A DNA stretch of 64,000 nucleotides from Limibacter armeniacum. GTDB taxonomy: Bacteria; Bacteroidota; Bacteroidia; Cytophagales; Flammeovirgaceae. The notes beneath the pieces were generated by a model. The model was not told where the DNA came from. It saw only the letters and a list, made by a program, of their open reading frames with translations, and made no database searches. Shown piece by piece: positions 1 to 7,960 of this stretch. The stretch covers positions 2,778,656 to 2,842,655 of the forward strand of contig NZ_JBAJNO010000008.1 of assembly GCF_036880985.1 (NCBI RefSeq), given 5' to 3'. Position numbers and translations under genes: made by a program. How positions within the stretch are numbered: position 1 is the first letter of the stretch; every line of letters starts with the position of its first letter.

Positions 1-1409
1 AACCAAGTCAACTTTTCATTGATTTCCCAATCTGACTGGGTAAACACAGCCCATTGTTTGGTCACTTGGTCAATCAGGTAATTATAGGCTTCAATCTGAT
101 CAAAAATATCATCAAATTGATACTCTAAACCACTACTTAGTGTGTTCTTTCCTCCTATAAAATTATTGATGGTAATATTGTACTGTGCACCTGACTGCCA
201 TGTTGTATTCTTGGTATTGCCATATCCTTCAGGAAACTCATAGGTACCAGTATAATGACTTCTTCGGGTATGCTGCAATCCTGTATAAACCGATAAATTG
301 CTAATATCTGAGAGTTTGGTATCCATCTCTACATTACCTGAAAGAATGTTAGTGTCTCGACTTTCAGACTGTAACCTTTTATGAGGCTCCAAGTCTAATT
401 GGTCTCCCCCATCCCTTTGTTCCTGTATAGCATTTAAAGAGATCGCATACCGAGTCCTCGTCGTTGGTTTCAAAAAAGCATTGGTTCCAAAAGAGAAGTT
501 CTTGATTCTAGGCAACTCTGAAAACCCATCATTGTTTTGGTCAAACTCCTGACGCTTTCTGTGTGATAAAAACACCGTCATCCCTCTGTTTCCTGTATTG
601 TTAATCAATGAACCATTGAAATTGACCACATTATCATGCGAATCCCCTCCAATTACTGCATGGTTTACAGATAAGCCATAAGCATTTTTCTCAGGGTCTT
701 TTGTCAGAATATTGATTGTACCCGCAATAGCACTTGAACCATACATCGCAGAGCCACCTCCTCTTACCACTTCCACTCTGTCTATCATATTGGCAGGGAT
801 TTGTTCCAGTCCATACAATCCCATCAGAGAACTGAAGATCGGTCGGCTATTTATCAGCAGCTGTGTATAGGCTCCTCCCATACCATTCATCCGAACCTGT
901 GTATAGTTACAGGTTTGGCAATCAGTCTCTACCCTTAATCCAGACTGATAGTTCAACCCATCAGCCAAGCAAGCTGCCTGTGTTGCCTCAAAAATCTTAC
1001 TGGTCAAAATATCGACAGCAACTGGTGACTGTGAACGCAGCCTATCCGTCCGAGTACCCGTTACCACAACTTCATCCATACTAAATAGGTCTTCCTGCAA
1101 GTGAATATTAACTTCACTACGCTTCTCACCTCCAACAAATACTTCTTTCAGGACAGTTCGGTAACCTATGTAACTCACTTTCAAAACCTGCTTACCTACC
1201 GTGACTCCTTTTATTTCAAATACTCCTTCAGCATTGGTTATCACGCCTTGTTGAGTACCAGCAAGCTGTACAGTTGCACCAGGCAGTGGCGTTCCTTCCG
1301 CTTGCACTTTACCATACAATATCAAGTCCTGGGCTGTCACCATGTTGGTCAGGCTCAAAAACAACAGCAAGAACCACCAGTATAATTTATTTTTTGGCTT
1401 AGTAATCAT
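1..1409 (-). CDS. TonB-dependent outer-membrane receptor, N-terminal part (cut by window edge)
   Basis: Reading leftwards from the ATG at 1409, the frame stays open to position 1. It starts with a signal peptide, followed by a carboxypeptidase-D-like regulatory repeat (residues about 28-105: GVITNAEGVFEIKGVTVGKQ). A TonB-box-like stretch (MDEVVVTGTRTDR) and a receptor plug domain follow. The plug carries RVEVVRGGGSAMYG and SAIAGTINILTK, typical of FecA/HmuR-like receptors, and a DCQTCNYTQVRMNG segment seen in Bacteroidota metal or haem receptors. The barrel continues beyond the window. It is divergent to a metal ABC transporter, with a DtxR-type box 51 bp upstream of the start, so uptake of a metal or metal chelate is inferred. 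The substrate cannot be read from sequence. Confidence 0.93.
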   Translation of the reverse strand, partial: MITKPKNKLYWWFLLLFLSLTNMVTAQDLILYGKVQAEGTPLPGATVQLAGTQQGVITNAEGVFEIKGVTVGKQVLKVSYIGYRTVLKEVFVGGEKRSEVNIHLQEDLFSMDEVVVTGTRTDRLRSQSPVAVDILTSKIFEATQAACLADGLNYQSGLRVETDCQTCNYTQVRMNGMGGAYTQLLINSRPIFSSLMGLYGLEQIPANMIDRVEVVRGGGSAMYGSSAIAGTINILTKDPEKNAYGLSVNHAVIGGDSHDNVVNFNGSLINNTGNRGMTVFLSHRKRQEFDQNNDGFSELPRIKNFSFGTNAFLKPTTRTRYAISLNAIQEQRDGGDQLDLEPHKRLQSESRDTNILSGNVEMDTKLSDISNLSVYTGLQHTRRSHYTGTYEFPEGYGNTKNTTWQSGAQYNITINNFIGGKNTLSSGLEYQFDDIFDQIEAYNYLIDQVTKQWAVFTQSDWEINEKLTW

Positions 1410-1459
1410 ATTAGAATTCGCTATGAAACAATCTATCAATACACAAACCTAAATATATT

Positions 1460-1475
1460 TTTAGACTTACCTAAA
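1460..1475. promoter_or_regulatory. DtxR/MntR-type operator, box A (TonB receptor side)
   Basis: The 16-mer TTTAGACTTACCTAAA is an imperfect palindrome with TTTAG/CTAAA arms. It resembles known MntR/IdeR boxes (TTTAGGTNNACCTAAA type) and matches box B at 14 of 16 positions. It lies 51 bp upstream of the receptor ATG, where bound repressor would block transcription. The cognate regulator is inferred to be the DtxR-like domain encoded at 3538-4815. Confidence 0.65.
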
Positions 1476-1640
1476 TTTATTTTACCTTTACGCTTAAATA
1501 AACTTTTTGGCTAAGCAAAAAGTTATCGCTTATAGTCAAATTATCATATAAAAGGTTTTAGGCTGAAAAAGGAGAAGTATGGATATAAATAAGGAGACAC
1601 CGTAGAATTAACACAGAGAAATAGATAACAATCCCTAACT

Positions 1641-1656
1641 TTTAGACATATCTAAA
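1641..1656. promoter_or_regulatory. DtxR/MntR-type operator, box B (ABC transporter side)
   Basis: TTTAGACATATCTAAA is a nearly perfect 16-bp palindrome with one mismatched pair, and differs from box A at two positions. It lies 94 bp upstream of the preferred ATG (1750) of the substrate-binding lipoprotein. Two boxes, one in front of each divergent unit, suggest coordinated metal-dependent repression of the receptor and the transporter. Confidence 0.68.
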
Positions 1657-1749
1657 AATATTTATAGATATTCAAGAAAAAATTGATTAGTCGAATTGAA
1701 ATTGCAAACTTTACCAAGTTTCAAAACTAATTCACACAGCTATTTATAT

Positions 1750-2667
1750 ATGAGAGTAACTAATTGGCTTATAGTAGGACTGCTAACCCTGCTAATGGCT
1801 GCTTGCGGTACAACGGAAAAGCAGAAAGGAGAAAAGCTGACCATCATTACAACTACAGGAATGATAGAAGATGCTGTTAAAAATATTACAGGAGAACTCG
1901 CTGATGTAGAAGGATTAATGGGCCCTGGAGTTGACCCTCACCTATACAAGGCAACACCTTCTGACCTACAGAAACTGAGAGGTGCGGACATCGTATTTTA
2001 CAATGGCTTACACCTTGAAGGCAGTATGACAGATGTGCTAGAGAAATTTGCCCGTAAAAAGGCAGTATTTCCACTTTCAGATGGTCTGGATGAAAAAAAG
2101 CTAAGAACACCTGAAGACGGTTCAACGGTACATGACCCACATATTTGGTTTGATGTAGAACTTTGGTCTCAAGCGGTATCCTATGCTGCTGAAAAAATTG
2201 CAGCTCAAGACCCCGACAATGCAACTGTCTATAAAACCAATGCTGAGAAATACTTGCAGCAACTTCACGAGCTAAATAACTGGACACGGACTCAAATCCA
2301 ATCTATCCCTTCCCAAAGCAGGGTTTTGATTACTGCACATGACGCATTTGGCTACTTTGGCTCTGCATATGACATTGAAGTAAAAGGCTTGCAAGGCATT
2401 TCAACTGTTGCCGAATTTGGTCTTAAGGATATTTCTGGTTTGGTCAACTTTATTGTAAGCCACAAGATCAAGGCTGTTTTTGTCGAAACATCAGTTCCTC
2501 ATAAGTCGTTGGAAGCGGTTGTTTCAGGATGCCATGAAAAGCAACACAATATCAGTATCGGTGGTACACTTTACTCAGATGCCATGGGTGCTTTAGGCTC
2601 TGAAGCTGGTACTTACATTGGCATGGTCAAATCCAATGTAAACACCATCGTAAGTGCGCTCAAATAA
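1750..2667 (+). CDS. Metal (Mn/Zn) ABC transporter substrate-binding lipoprotein, TroA/MntA family
   Basis: This is the periplasmic metal-binding component of a cluster A-I ABC importer. I prefer the start at 1750 over 1696 because it gives a compact lipoprotein signal (MRVTNWLIVGLLTLLMAAC, lipobox LMAAC), whereas the upstream ATG adds an atypical 18-residue extension. Family metal-ligand regions are visible: GVDPHLYKATPSD, HDPHIWFD, a conserved HDAFGYFG and a late VFVETS segment. Its length of about 305 residues is normal for the family. The ATPase follows 49 bp downstream and then the permease, so one operon is likely. Mn or Zn is the probable substrate, and the DtxR-type regulator fused to the permease favours Mn or Fe. 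Confidence 0.93.
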   Translation: MRVTNWLIVGLLTLLMAACGTTEKQKGEKLTIITTTGMIEDAVKNITGELADVEGLMGPGVDPHLYKATPSDLQKLRGADIVFYNGLHLEGSMTDVLEKFARKKAVFPLSDGLDEKKLRTPEDGSTVHDPHIWFDVELWSQAVSYAAEKIAAQDPDNATVYKTNAEKYLQQLHELNNWTRTQIQSIPSQSRVLITAHDAFGYFGSAYDIEVKGLQGISTVAEFGLKDISGLVNFIVSHKIKAVFVETSVPHKSLEAVVSGCHEKQHNISIGGTLYSDAMGALGSEAGTYIGMVKSNVNTIVSALK

Positions 2668-2716
2668 GTCCTTGCTCAGAAATCTCGAGTAATTAGATCG
2701 GAAAAGATTTTCAATT

Positions 2717-3508
2717 ATGACGATACATAACGTTCAACATCCCGCAATAGAACTACATAACCTGACAGTAACCTATGATGGCAAGCCCGCTGCTTGGAAC
2801 CTTGACTACACCCTTCCTCAAGGTCAGTTGATCGGTATCATGGGACCCAATGGTTCAGGAAAAAGTACTTCTATGAAGGCGATGATGGGATTGGTACCAT
2901 TGGCAAGTGGAGAAGTGCAGCTTTTTGGCAAACCATTAGACAGTGTCAGAAACCGTGTAGCATATGTTCCCCAAAGAGGGTCTGTAGACTGGGATTTCCC
3001 TGCATCAGTACTTGATACCGTGTTGATGGGTAGGCTTAACCGGAAAAATATTTTCAAGCGAACCTCTAAGCAGGATAAAGAAATTGCTTTGGAATGCATC
3101 AAGAAGGTTAGGCTCGAAAAGTTTGTCCACAGACAAATCTCACAGCTTTCAGGTGGACAGCAACAACGTGTTTTCATAGCACGTGCCTTAGCGCAGCAGG
3201 CTGATCTGTACTTGTTGGATGAACCTTTTGCAGGTGTAGATGCTGCTACAGAAAATGCCATCATCGATCTATTAAAAGAGATGAAGGAAGAGGGTAAAAC
3301 TGTTGTAGTAGTCCATCACGATCTTCAAACAGCCCCTGCCTATTTTGATTGGTTATTGCTGATGAACACCCGACTGGTTGCATCAGGTCCTACAGAAATG
3401 GTATATAAAGAAGAAATCCTGAACGATGCTTTTGGCGGTAAACTAAATGTACTCACGCAACTGGGTGAGCTTATAAAAGAGCAAAACCACCCATTCAGGG
3501 AAAAGTAA
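2717..3508 (+). CDS. Metal ABC transporter ATP-binding protein (MntB/ZnuC family)
   Basis: This is the cytoplasmic ATPase of the importer. Walker A GPNGSGKST lies at about residues 42-50, the ABC signature LSGGQQQR at about 144 and Walker B LYLLDEPF at about 165, with a VVVHHDL switch histidine after it. Its 263 residues are normal for this family. Spacing to the permease is 29 bp, consistent with co-transcription. No key residue is missing. Confidence 0.96.
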   Translation: MTIHNVQHPAIELHNLTVTYDGKPAAWNLDYTLPQGQLIGIMGPNGSGKSTSMKAMMGLVPLASGEVQLFGKPLDSVRNRVAYVPQRGSVDWDFPASVLDTVLMGRLNRKNIFKRTSKQDKEIALECIKKVRLEKFVHRQISQLSGGQQQRVFIARALAQQADLYLLDEPFAGVDAATENAIIDLLKEMKEEGKTVVVVHHDLQTAPAYFDWLLLMNTRLVASGPTEMVYKEEILNDAFGGKLNVLTQLGELIKEQNHPFREK

Positions 3509-3537
3509 AAGAGATAGACTAATTAATTGAGAGAATA

Positions 3538-4815
3538 ATGGGAGACTTTTTTCTATTACAGGACCCCAATGTCAGATGGGTAGTTTTAGCCATGATGCTG
3601 ATCTGTGGAAGTGCGGCTGTTGTAGGCTGCTTTGCATTTCTCCGGAAACGTTCGTTGGTGGGTGATGCTGTTTCCCATGCCATCCTTCCCGGTATATGTT
3701 TGGCGTTTATGCTTGCCCAAACCAAGCATCCTGTGGTGTTGATGTTTGGGGCAGTGTCTGTTGGACTTTTCTCACTTTGGTTAATTGATTTCATTACTGA
3801 CAAATCCAAGATAAAGCCTGACGCTGCACTTGCCCTTGTAATGTCTGTTTTTTATGGTATCGGTATCTTGCTGATGACCTCTATTCAGGCTTCTGGTAAT
3901 GCTGCCCAATCCGGTCTTGACAAGTTTCTTTTTGGAAAAGCCGCTGCCATGATGCAGGAAGATGTTATCGCATATGGCGTCTTTTCATTAGTCTTATTGG
4001 CCATTGTCTTATTATTTTTCAAGTCATTTTCACTGATCATTTTTGACAGAGAACATGCACAAGTCATCGGCTTACCTGTCAAGCAACTGGAATCTTTGAT
4101 GGCTTTATTGACAGTATTTGCCATTGCCATTGGTATTCAGGCAGTAGGTGTTGTACTCATGTCGGCATTGCTCATTACACCTGCAGCAGCAGCTCGCTAC
4201 TGGACACACAACCTAAAAGTAATGCTGGTACTGGCAGCATTCTTTGCTGTTCTGTCTGGCATAGGTGGCGCCTACATTTCATACACCATTCCCAAAATGC
4301 CTACAGGTCCTTGGATTGTTGTCCTTCTGACATTCATGACCATCATCTCAGTTCTATTTGGAGCCAAAAAAGGTGTCTGGTTTAAAAGCATCGAGAATAG
4401 GAGGATGACAAGTAGAATGGTTGAGGAAAACATTCTGAAAATCCTCTATATGTTTGGAGAAAAGGAGGATGCATTTGATAAGCAATATTCCATAGCTCAA
4501 TTGAAATCGAAAAGGAAGTTTAACCTTTTCAAATTTAAGACTGCACTGAAAAGGCTCGAATCGAAAGGAGCAATTCAAAGGAATGGCAACCAAGTTTCAC
4601 TGACTGCAGAAGGTATTGAAAAAGGAAAAAGAGTAACCAGACTTCACAGGCTCTGGGAGCTATACCTAACAAAATACCTTAACCTCCCTGCCGACCACGT
4701 GCATGAGGAAGCTGAAGCAATGGAACACTTGATTACACCTGAACTAGAAAAGGAACTCGAAAAAGAGCTTGACTATCCTCATGTTGATCCTCATGACTCT
4801 CCAATACCTAGATAG
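3538..4815 (+). CDS. Metal ABC transporter permease fused to a C-terminal DtxR/MntR-family regulator
   Basis: Residues 1 to about 280 form a multi-helix ABC-3 permease (ZnuB/MntC type), including RKRSLVGDAVSHAILPG near residue 38 and a GVVLMSALLITPAAAAR helix. About 145 residues follow that do not belong to a permease. Residues about 295-370 resemble a winged helix (MVEENILKILYMFG, then FKTALKRLESKGAI). Residues about 370-425 match the metal-binding and dimerisation region of DtxR-type repressors: RLHRLWELYLTKYL, HEEAEAMEHLI and YPHVDPHDSPIP. Such fusions are known in some Bacteroidota. The regulator would stay tethered to the membrane unless released, and the boxes at 1460 and 1641 are its likely targets. 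The frame is uninterrupted. Confidence 0.9.
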   Translation: MGDFFLLQDPNVRWVVLAMMLICGSAAVVGCFAFLRKRSLVGDAVSHAILPGICLAFMLAQTKHPVVLMFGAVSVGLFSLWLIDFITDKSKIKPDAALALVMSVFYGIGILLMTSIQASGNAAQSGLDKFLFGKAAAMMQEDVIAYGVFSLVLLAIVLLFFKSFSLIIFDREHAQVIGLPVKQLESLMALLTVFAIAIGIQAVGVVLMSALLITPAAAARYWTHNLKVMLVLAAFFAVLSGIGGAYISYTIPKMPTGPWIVVLLTFMTIISVLFGAKKGVWFKSIENRRMTSRMVEENILKILYMFGEKEDAFDKQYSIAQLKSKRKFNLFKFKTALKRLESKGAIQRNGNQVSLTAEGIEKGKRVTRLHRLWELYLTKYLNLPADHVHEEAEAMEHLITPELEKELEKELDYPHVDPHDSPIPR

Positions 4816-4823
4816 TATTATTC

Positions 4824-4859
4824 AAGCCTTTAGGAACGAAACTTCTTAAAGGCTTTTTT
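4824..4859 (+). terminator. Rho-independent terminator of the metal transporter operon
   Basis: The stem AAGCCTTTA/TAAAGGCTT is followed by a T run, 8 bp after the permease-regulator stop codon. It closes the three-gene operon. Confidence 0.85.
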
Positions 4860-4951
4860 ATGTCCACATTTTGAAAGCATGTATCTTCATTATTGGTTAA
4901 CTTAGAAATGCCCACACAACCGCACTTTCTTTTTCTTAACCGGCCCTCATC

Positions 4952-5818
4952 ATGCAAAAGTTTCTGACATCTCCCCTACTTCACTTCTTCCTACTCGGTG
5001 CTGTTATCTTTGTTATTTATCACTTCACAAATTCAAAACCCGAAGTGGATACTATTTTAATTGATAATAGCGACATCCAACAAATGGTATCTAAATGGGA
5101 AGTAAAATGGAATAGGAAGCCAAATACCGAAGAACTATCCAACTTAATTGACGATGCTATCAATCAGGAAGTTCTTTACAGAGAAGCTCTAAAAATGAAA
5201 CTTGAGCACAATGACGAAGTAATCAAACGCCGTCTAGCTCAAAAAATGCAATTTATTACCAGTGATCTAGCAAAAATAAAAGCGCCTTTAGAAAAAGATT
5301 TACAACAGTTTTTCGAAAAAAACAAAGAGAAATACTCCACCAAAACATCCTATAGCTTATACCAAATCACTTTCAATTATAGCAAAGGCAATAATGCTAA
5401 ACTAAATGCAAAAGAACTTCTAATAAAGAATGAAAAGGCTACCATAGAAGAAATGAAAGGCAAAGGTGATGTATCTGTTATCCCATTCTATTTGGAAAAA
5501 ATGGATATTGATCAGCTTAGAAATAAAGTCAGCTTACAATTCGCCCAATCTATAAATGATTTAGAAACTGGTAAGTGGGAAGGACCAATATCATCAGGAT
5601 TTGGAGAACACTTAGTATATATCACAGCAAAAGAAGCGCCTCAAATACCAAAATTAAACACTATAAAAAATCAGATAACCCGAGACTGGTATTACGAACA
5701 AGAACAAAATATCTATGCTTCCATTTTAGAGGAACTCAAAAAAAAGTATAAGATTAAGATTGACATTGAATCCTCTTCATCTGAAATAGATATTTTAAAA
5801 TTACAGCAAGAGAACTAA
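4952..5818 (+). CDS. Membrane-anchored parvulin-type PPIase-like protein
   Basis: A short N-terminal segment (HFFLLGAVIFVIYHF) anchors the protein. It is followed by a SurA-N-like helical region (LIDDAINQEVLYREALKM, typical of SurA/PpiD chaperone arms) and then a PpiC/parvulin-like domain (residues about 125-255: YSLYQITFNY, GKWEGPISSGFGEHLVYI). The extended region before the domain and its weak active-site similarity suggest chaperone function more than strong isomerase activity. In other genomes relatives sit next to HupE/UreJ-type membrane proteins; none is present here. A role in envelope protein folding is inferred. Confidence 0.75.
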   Translation: MQKFLTSPLLHFFLLGAVIFVIYHFTNSKPEVDTILIDNSDIQQMVSKWEVKWNRKPNTEELSNLIDDAINQEVLYREALKMKLEHNDEVIKRRLAQKMQFITSDLAKIKAPLEKDLQQFFEKNKEKYSTKTSYSLYQITFNYSKGNNAKLNAKELLIKNEKATIEEMKGKGDVSVIPFYLEKMDIDQLRNKVSLQFAQSINDLETGKWEGPISSGFGEHLVYITAKEAPQIPKLNTIKNQITRDWYYEQEQNIYASILEELKKKYKIKIDIESSSSEIDILKLQQEN

Positions 5819-5959
5819 TGAAACTAACTATCAATATCCCTAAACCTTGCCATGAAAAGTGGTCTGAAATGACGATATCATGCTCATCCTGTTAAACCTA
5901 AAAAGCAGCAACCTTTTCTTCAACGTGTACGTGACCTATTCAAAAAGAACGAGGAGTAA
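5818..5959 (+). pseudogene. Remnant of a small Bacteroidota CHE(K/N)W-type protein gene
   Basis: An ATG overlapping the preceding stop (ATAATG arrangement at 5816-5820) opens MKLTINIPKPCHEKWSEM, then ISCSSC and a stop at 5895. This start is characteristic of a Bacteroidota family beginning with PCH..W..M followed by a C..C motif, but the normal continuation is missing. A second frame (5873-5959) reads a plausible basic C-terminus ending QPFLQRVRDLFKKNEE, and is separated from an upstream ATG (5852) by an in-frame TGA at 5870. I read this as an internally deleted or frameshifted gene. A genuine 25-residue peptide is the alternative. Confidence 0.4.
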
Positions 5960-5986
5960 TGTTTTTACTTAAGTATTTTAAACCAA

Positions 5987-6018
5987 TTGCTATTATCAGT
6001 GTTAGTCATATAACTTTG
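5987..6018 (+). promoter_or_regulatory. Bacteroidota-type promoter upstream of the YpdA-like gene
   Basis: TTG (5987-5989) and TAACTTTG (6011-6018) are separated by 21 nt. They match the -33 TTG and -7 TAnnTTTG elements of the Bacteroidota housekeeping sigma factor. The downstream ATG is at 6071. Confidence 0.5.
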
Positions 6019-6070
6019 TATTGTTTCTATAGAAAGAAAATAAGATTTCATCACCCGAAAATATAGTAGA

Positions 6071-7072
6071 ATGTTTGATGTGCTGATTGTAGGGGCTGGT
6101 CCAATCGGACTGGCTACAGGTATAGAAGCCAAAAAAGCTGGACTCAGTTATGTAATTATTGAAAAGGGATGCCTAGTCAATTCACTATACAATTACCCTG
6201 TGAATATGACGTTCTTCTCTACTTCTGAAAGGTTAGAGATTGGTGATGTCCCATTCGTTTCACATAATCCACGTCCTACCAGACAAGAAGCCTTGGAATA
6301 CTACCGCAGGGTCCAGACAAAATGGGAACTGAATGTACAGCTGTTTGAAAAAGTTGAAGCTGTAAACCGAGAAGAAGGGCAAGAAGTCAGCTATACCATT
6401 CAAACATCTAAAGGTACTTATCAGGCTAGGTCAATCGTGGTGGCAACAGGCTTTTTTGACTTCCCTAATTATATGAATATCAAAGGTGAAGAACTGCCGA
6501 AAGTCAAACACTATTATGACGATCCACATTTATATGCCTTTACCAATGTTGTAGTGGTAGGTGCTGCCAACTCATCTGTTGATGCGGCACTACAAACCTT
6601 TAGAAAAGGGGCAAATGTTACCATGATTATCCGCGAACAGGAAATCAGTCACAGGGTAAAATATTGGGTAAAACCAGATGTTGAAAACCGTATCAAGGAA
6701 GGTAGCATTACAGCTCACTTTGGCGCAAACATAGAAGAAATCAAGGAAGGTAGTGTCATCTTCAGAAAAGAGAACGGTGAGGTTGAAGAAATCCCAAATG
6801 ATTTTGTCTTGGCTTTAACAGGCTATCAACCGGATTTTGGTTTCCTGAAAAATATTGGGATTGATCTTTCTGATGACGAAAAAATGGAACCTGAGCACAG
6901 TAAGGAAACTTACGAAACCAATATGCCAAATATCTTCTTGGCAGGTGTAATCTGTGGAGGGATGATCACCACTACTTGGTTTATTGAAAACTCACGAGAG
7001 CATGCCGATATCGTCATCAATCAGATAAAAGAACGAATTGGCAAAGGGAAGAATGTTGAAATCAGCAACTAG
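6071..7072 (+). CDS. ypdA: YpdA-family FAD/NAD(P)-dependent oxidoreductase (putative bacillithiol disulfide reductase)
   Basis: The protein has an N-terminal FAD-binding GAGPIG Rossmann motif (residues 7-12), a long substrate region with PVNMTFFSTSERLEIG and a second dinucleotide-binding GAANSSVDAA motif near residue 162. The C-terminal NIFLAGVICGG is a typical FAD-proximal segment. Its 333 residues match YpdA/Bdr proteins, which regenerate bacillithiol from its disulfide with NADPH in many Bacillota and Bacteroidota. No other bacillithiol gene lies in this window, so the substrate is inferred from family resemblance. Confidence 0.85.
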   Translation: MFDVLIVGAGPIGLATGIEAKKAGLSYVIIEKGCLVNSLYNYPVNMTFFSTSERLEIGDVPFVSHNPRPTRQEALEYYRRVQTKWELNVQLFEKVEAVNREEGQEVSYTIQTSKGTYQARSIVVATGFFDFPNYMNIKGEELPKVKHYYDDPHLYAFTNVVVVGAANSSVDAALQTFRKGANVTMIIREQEISHRVKYWVKPDVENRIKEGSITAHFGANIEEIKEGSVIFRKENGEVEEIPNDFVLALTGYQPDFGFLKNIGIDLSDDEKMEPEHSKETYETNMPNIFLAGVICGGMITTTWFIENSREHADIVINQIKERIGKGKNVEISN

Positions 7073-7075
7073 ATA

Positions 7076-7117
7076 AAAAAAGGAGATAAGCATTATTCAT
7101 TAGCTTGTCTCCTTTTA
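7076..7117. terminator. Bidirectional terminator between ypdA and the convergent gene
   Basis: The stem AAAAGGAGATAAGC/GCTTGTCTCCTTTT lies between convergent genes, with T runs on both strands. Confidence 0.8.
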
Positions 7118-7119
7118 TT

Positions 7120-7818
7120 TTACTTCCTGCCAGATTCACTGGTCAGCATTGTATAGTACTCAAGAGCCTCTATAAGTTCATCTTCATTTTTCAACTTCAG
7201 GTCATTATCTGACACAAAGTTCTTGACAGCCTTTCTGTATGCCCCCATCAAATCATAGAATCCTTTTTTGTTGTACACAAACTCATCAGAAAACACCTCT
7301 AAAAGTTTTGAACCTTCCAGATTAGGGTATTTGAATGAATGAAGTTTATGCAATTGGTTTTCCCTGATGACTAATAGCGAATAACGGCTAGGATTTCTGA
7401 ACTCACGATAAGCTTCTCCATTACTTCCTGATTCTGCACTTGTCATTGGAGTCTGACGGACAGCCAAAACATCAAAATAGTTTGACTTATAACGCAACTC
7501 CATAAAAAGCTTTCGCTCACCGCCTGTATAGTCAAAATTGACTTCCACAGCTTCAAAATGTCTTTGCTCTTCATTTTCCATATCATAGAACACAAATGCA
7601 TTAACCTGATAAGGAGAAAAACTTTCTGTAGATTCAGCACCTTTTAAGTAAACCAAACTTTGCAAGCCTCTTGATACAAAGTTTACTTTCCCTTCTTTTA
7701 CTTTGCCATCAGCTAATTCAACAGCACCATCATACCATACATTGGGGAAATTGTCTTGTGCAAAGGAAAACGTGGAGGTGAGGAGGAAAGTTAGTAGCGA
7801 TAGTAGTTTTCTAACCAT
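7120..7818 (-). CDS. Secreted protein of unknown function
   Basis: The start at 7818 gives a clear signal peptide (MVRKLLSLLTFLLTSTFSFAQ). The frame continues upstream to 7908, but that stretch runs through the hairpin at 7903-7939 and is unlikely to be translated. The mature protein of about 210 residues contains a DGAVELADGKVKEGKVNF segment resembling the beta-rich start of Bacteroidota proteins that react to transcript-like GxVxL..G..x.G patterns. No catalytic motif is evident. A periplasmic or surface location is inferred from the signal only. Confidence 0.75.
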   Translation of the reverse strand: MVRKLLSLLTFLLTSTFSFAQDNFPNVWYDGAVELADGKVKEGKVNFVSRGLQSLVYLKGAESTESFSPYQVNAFVFYDMENEEQRHFEAVEVNFDYTGGERKLFMELRYKSNYFDVLAVRQTPMTSAESGSNGEAYREFRNPSRYSLLVIRENQLHKLHSFKYPNLEGSKLLEVFSDEFVYNKKGFYDLMGAYRKAVKNFVSDNDLKLKNEDELIEALEYYTMLTSESGRK

Positions 7819-7902
7819 ATACGATTGATTTTTAGGATAATAGATTAATTCCCTCCCAAAGTAAAAAAAATATTGTGTTGGTCTAATTAACAAATGAAAA
7901 TA

Positions 7903-7944
7903 CCTCACAAAATTTCGATAAAAAGTTCATTTTGTGAGGTTTTC
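7903..7944. terminator. Hairpin downstream of the ClC channel gene
   Basis: CCTCACAAAAT and its exact complement ATTTTGTGAGG enclose a 15-nt loop between the end of the ClC gene and the start of the next minus-strand gene. T-rich flanks make it a likely terminator for the channel gene and mark the next gene's start as 7818. Confidence 0.6.
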
Positions 7945-7960
7945 AGTTAAATATCACGAA

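Noticed and set aside
5852..5959. Selenoprotein or recoded gene through the TGA at 5870
   Set aside because: No selenocysteine insertion structure or selenium genes are visible; gene decay explains the layout better.
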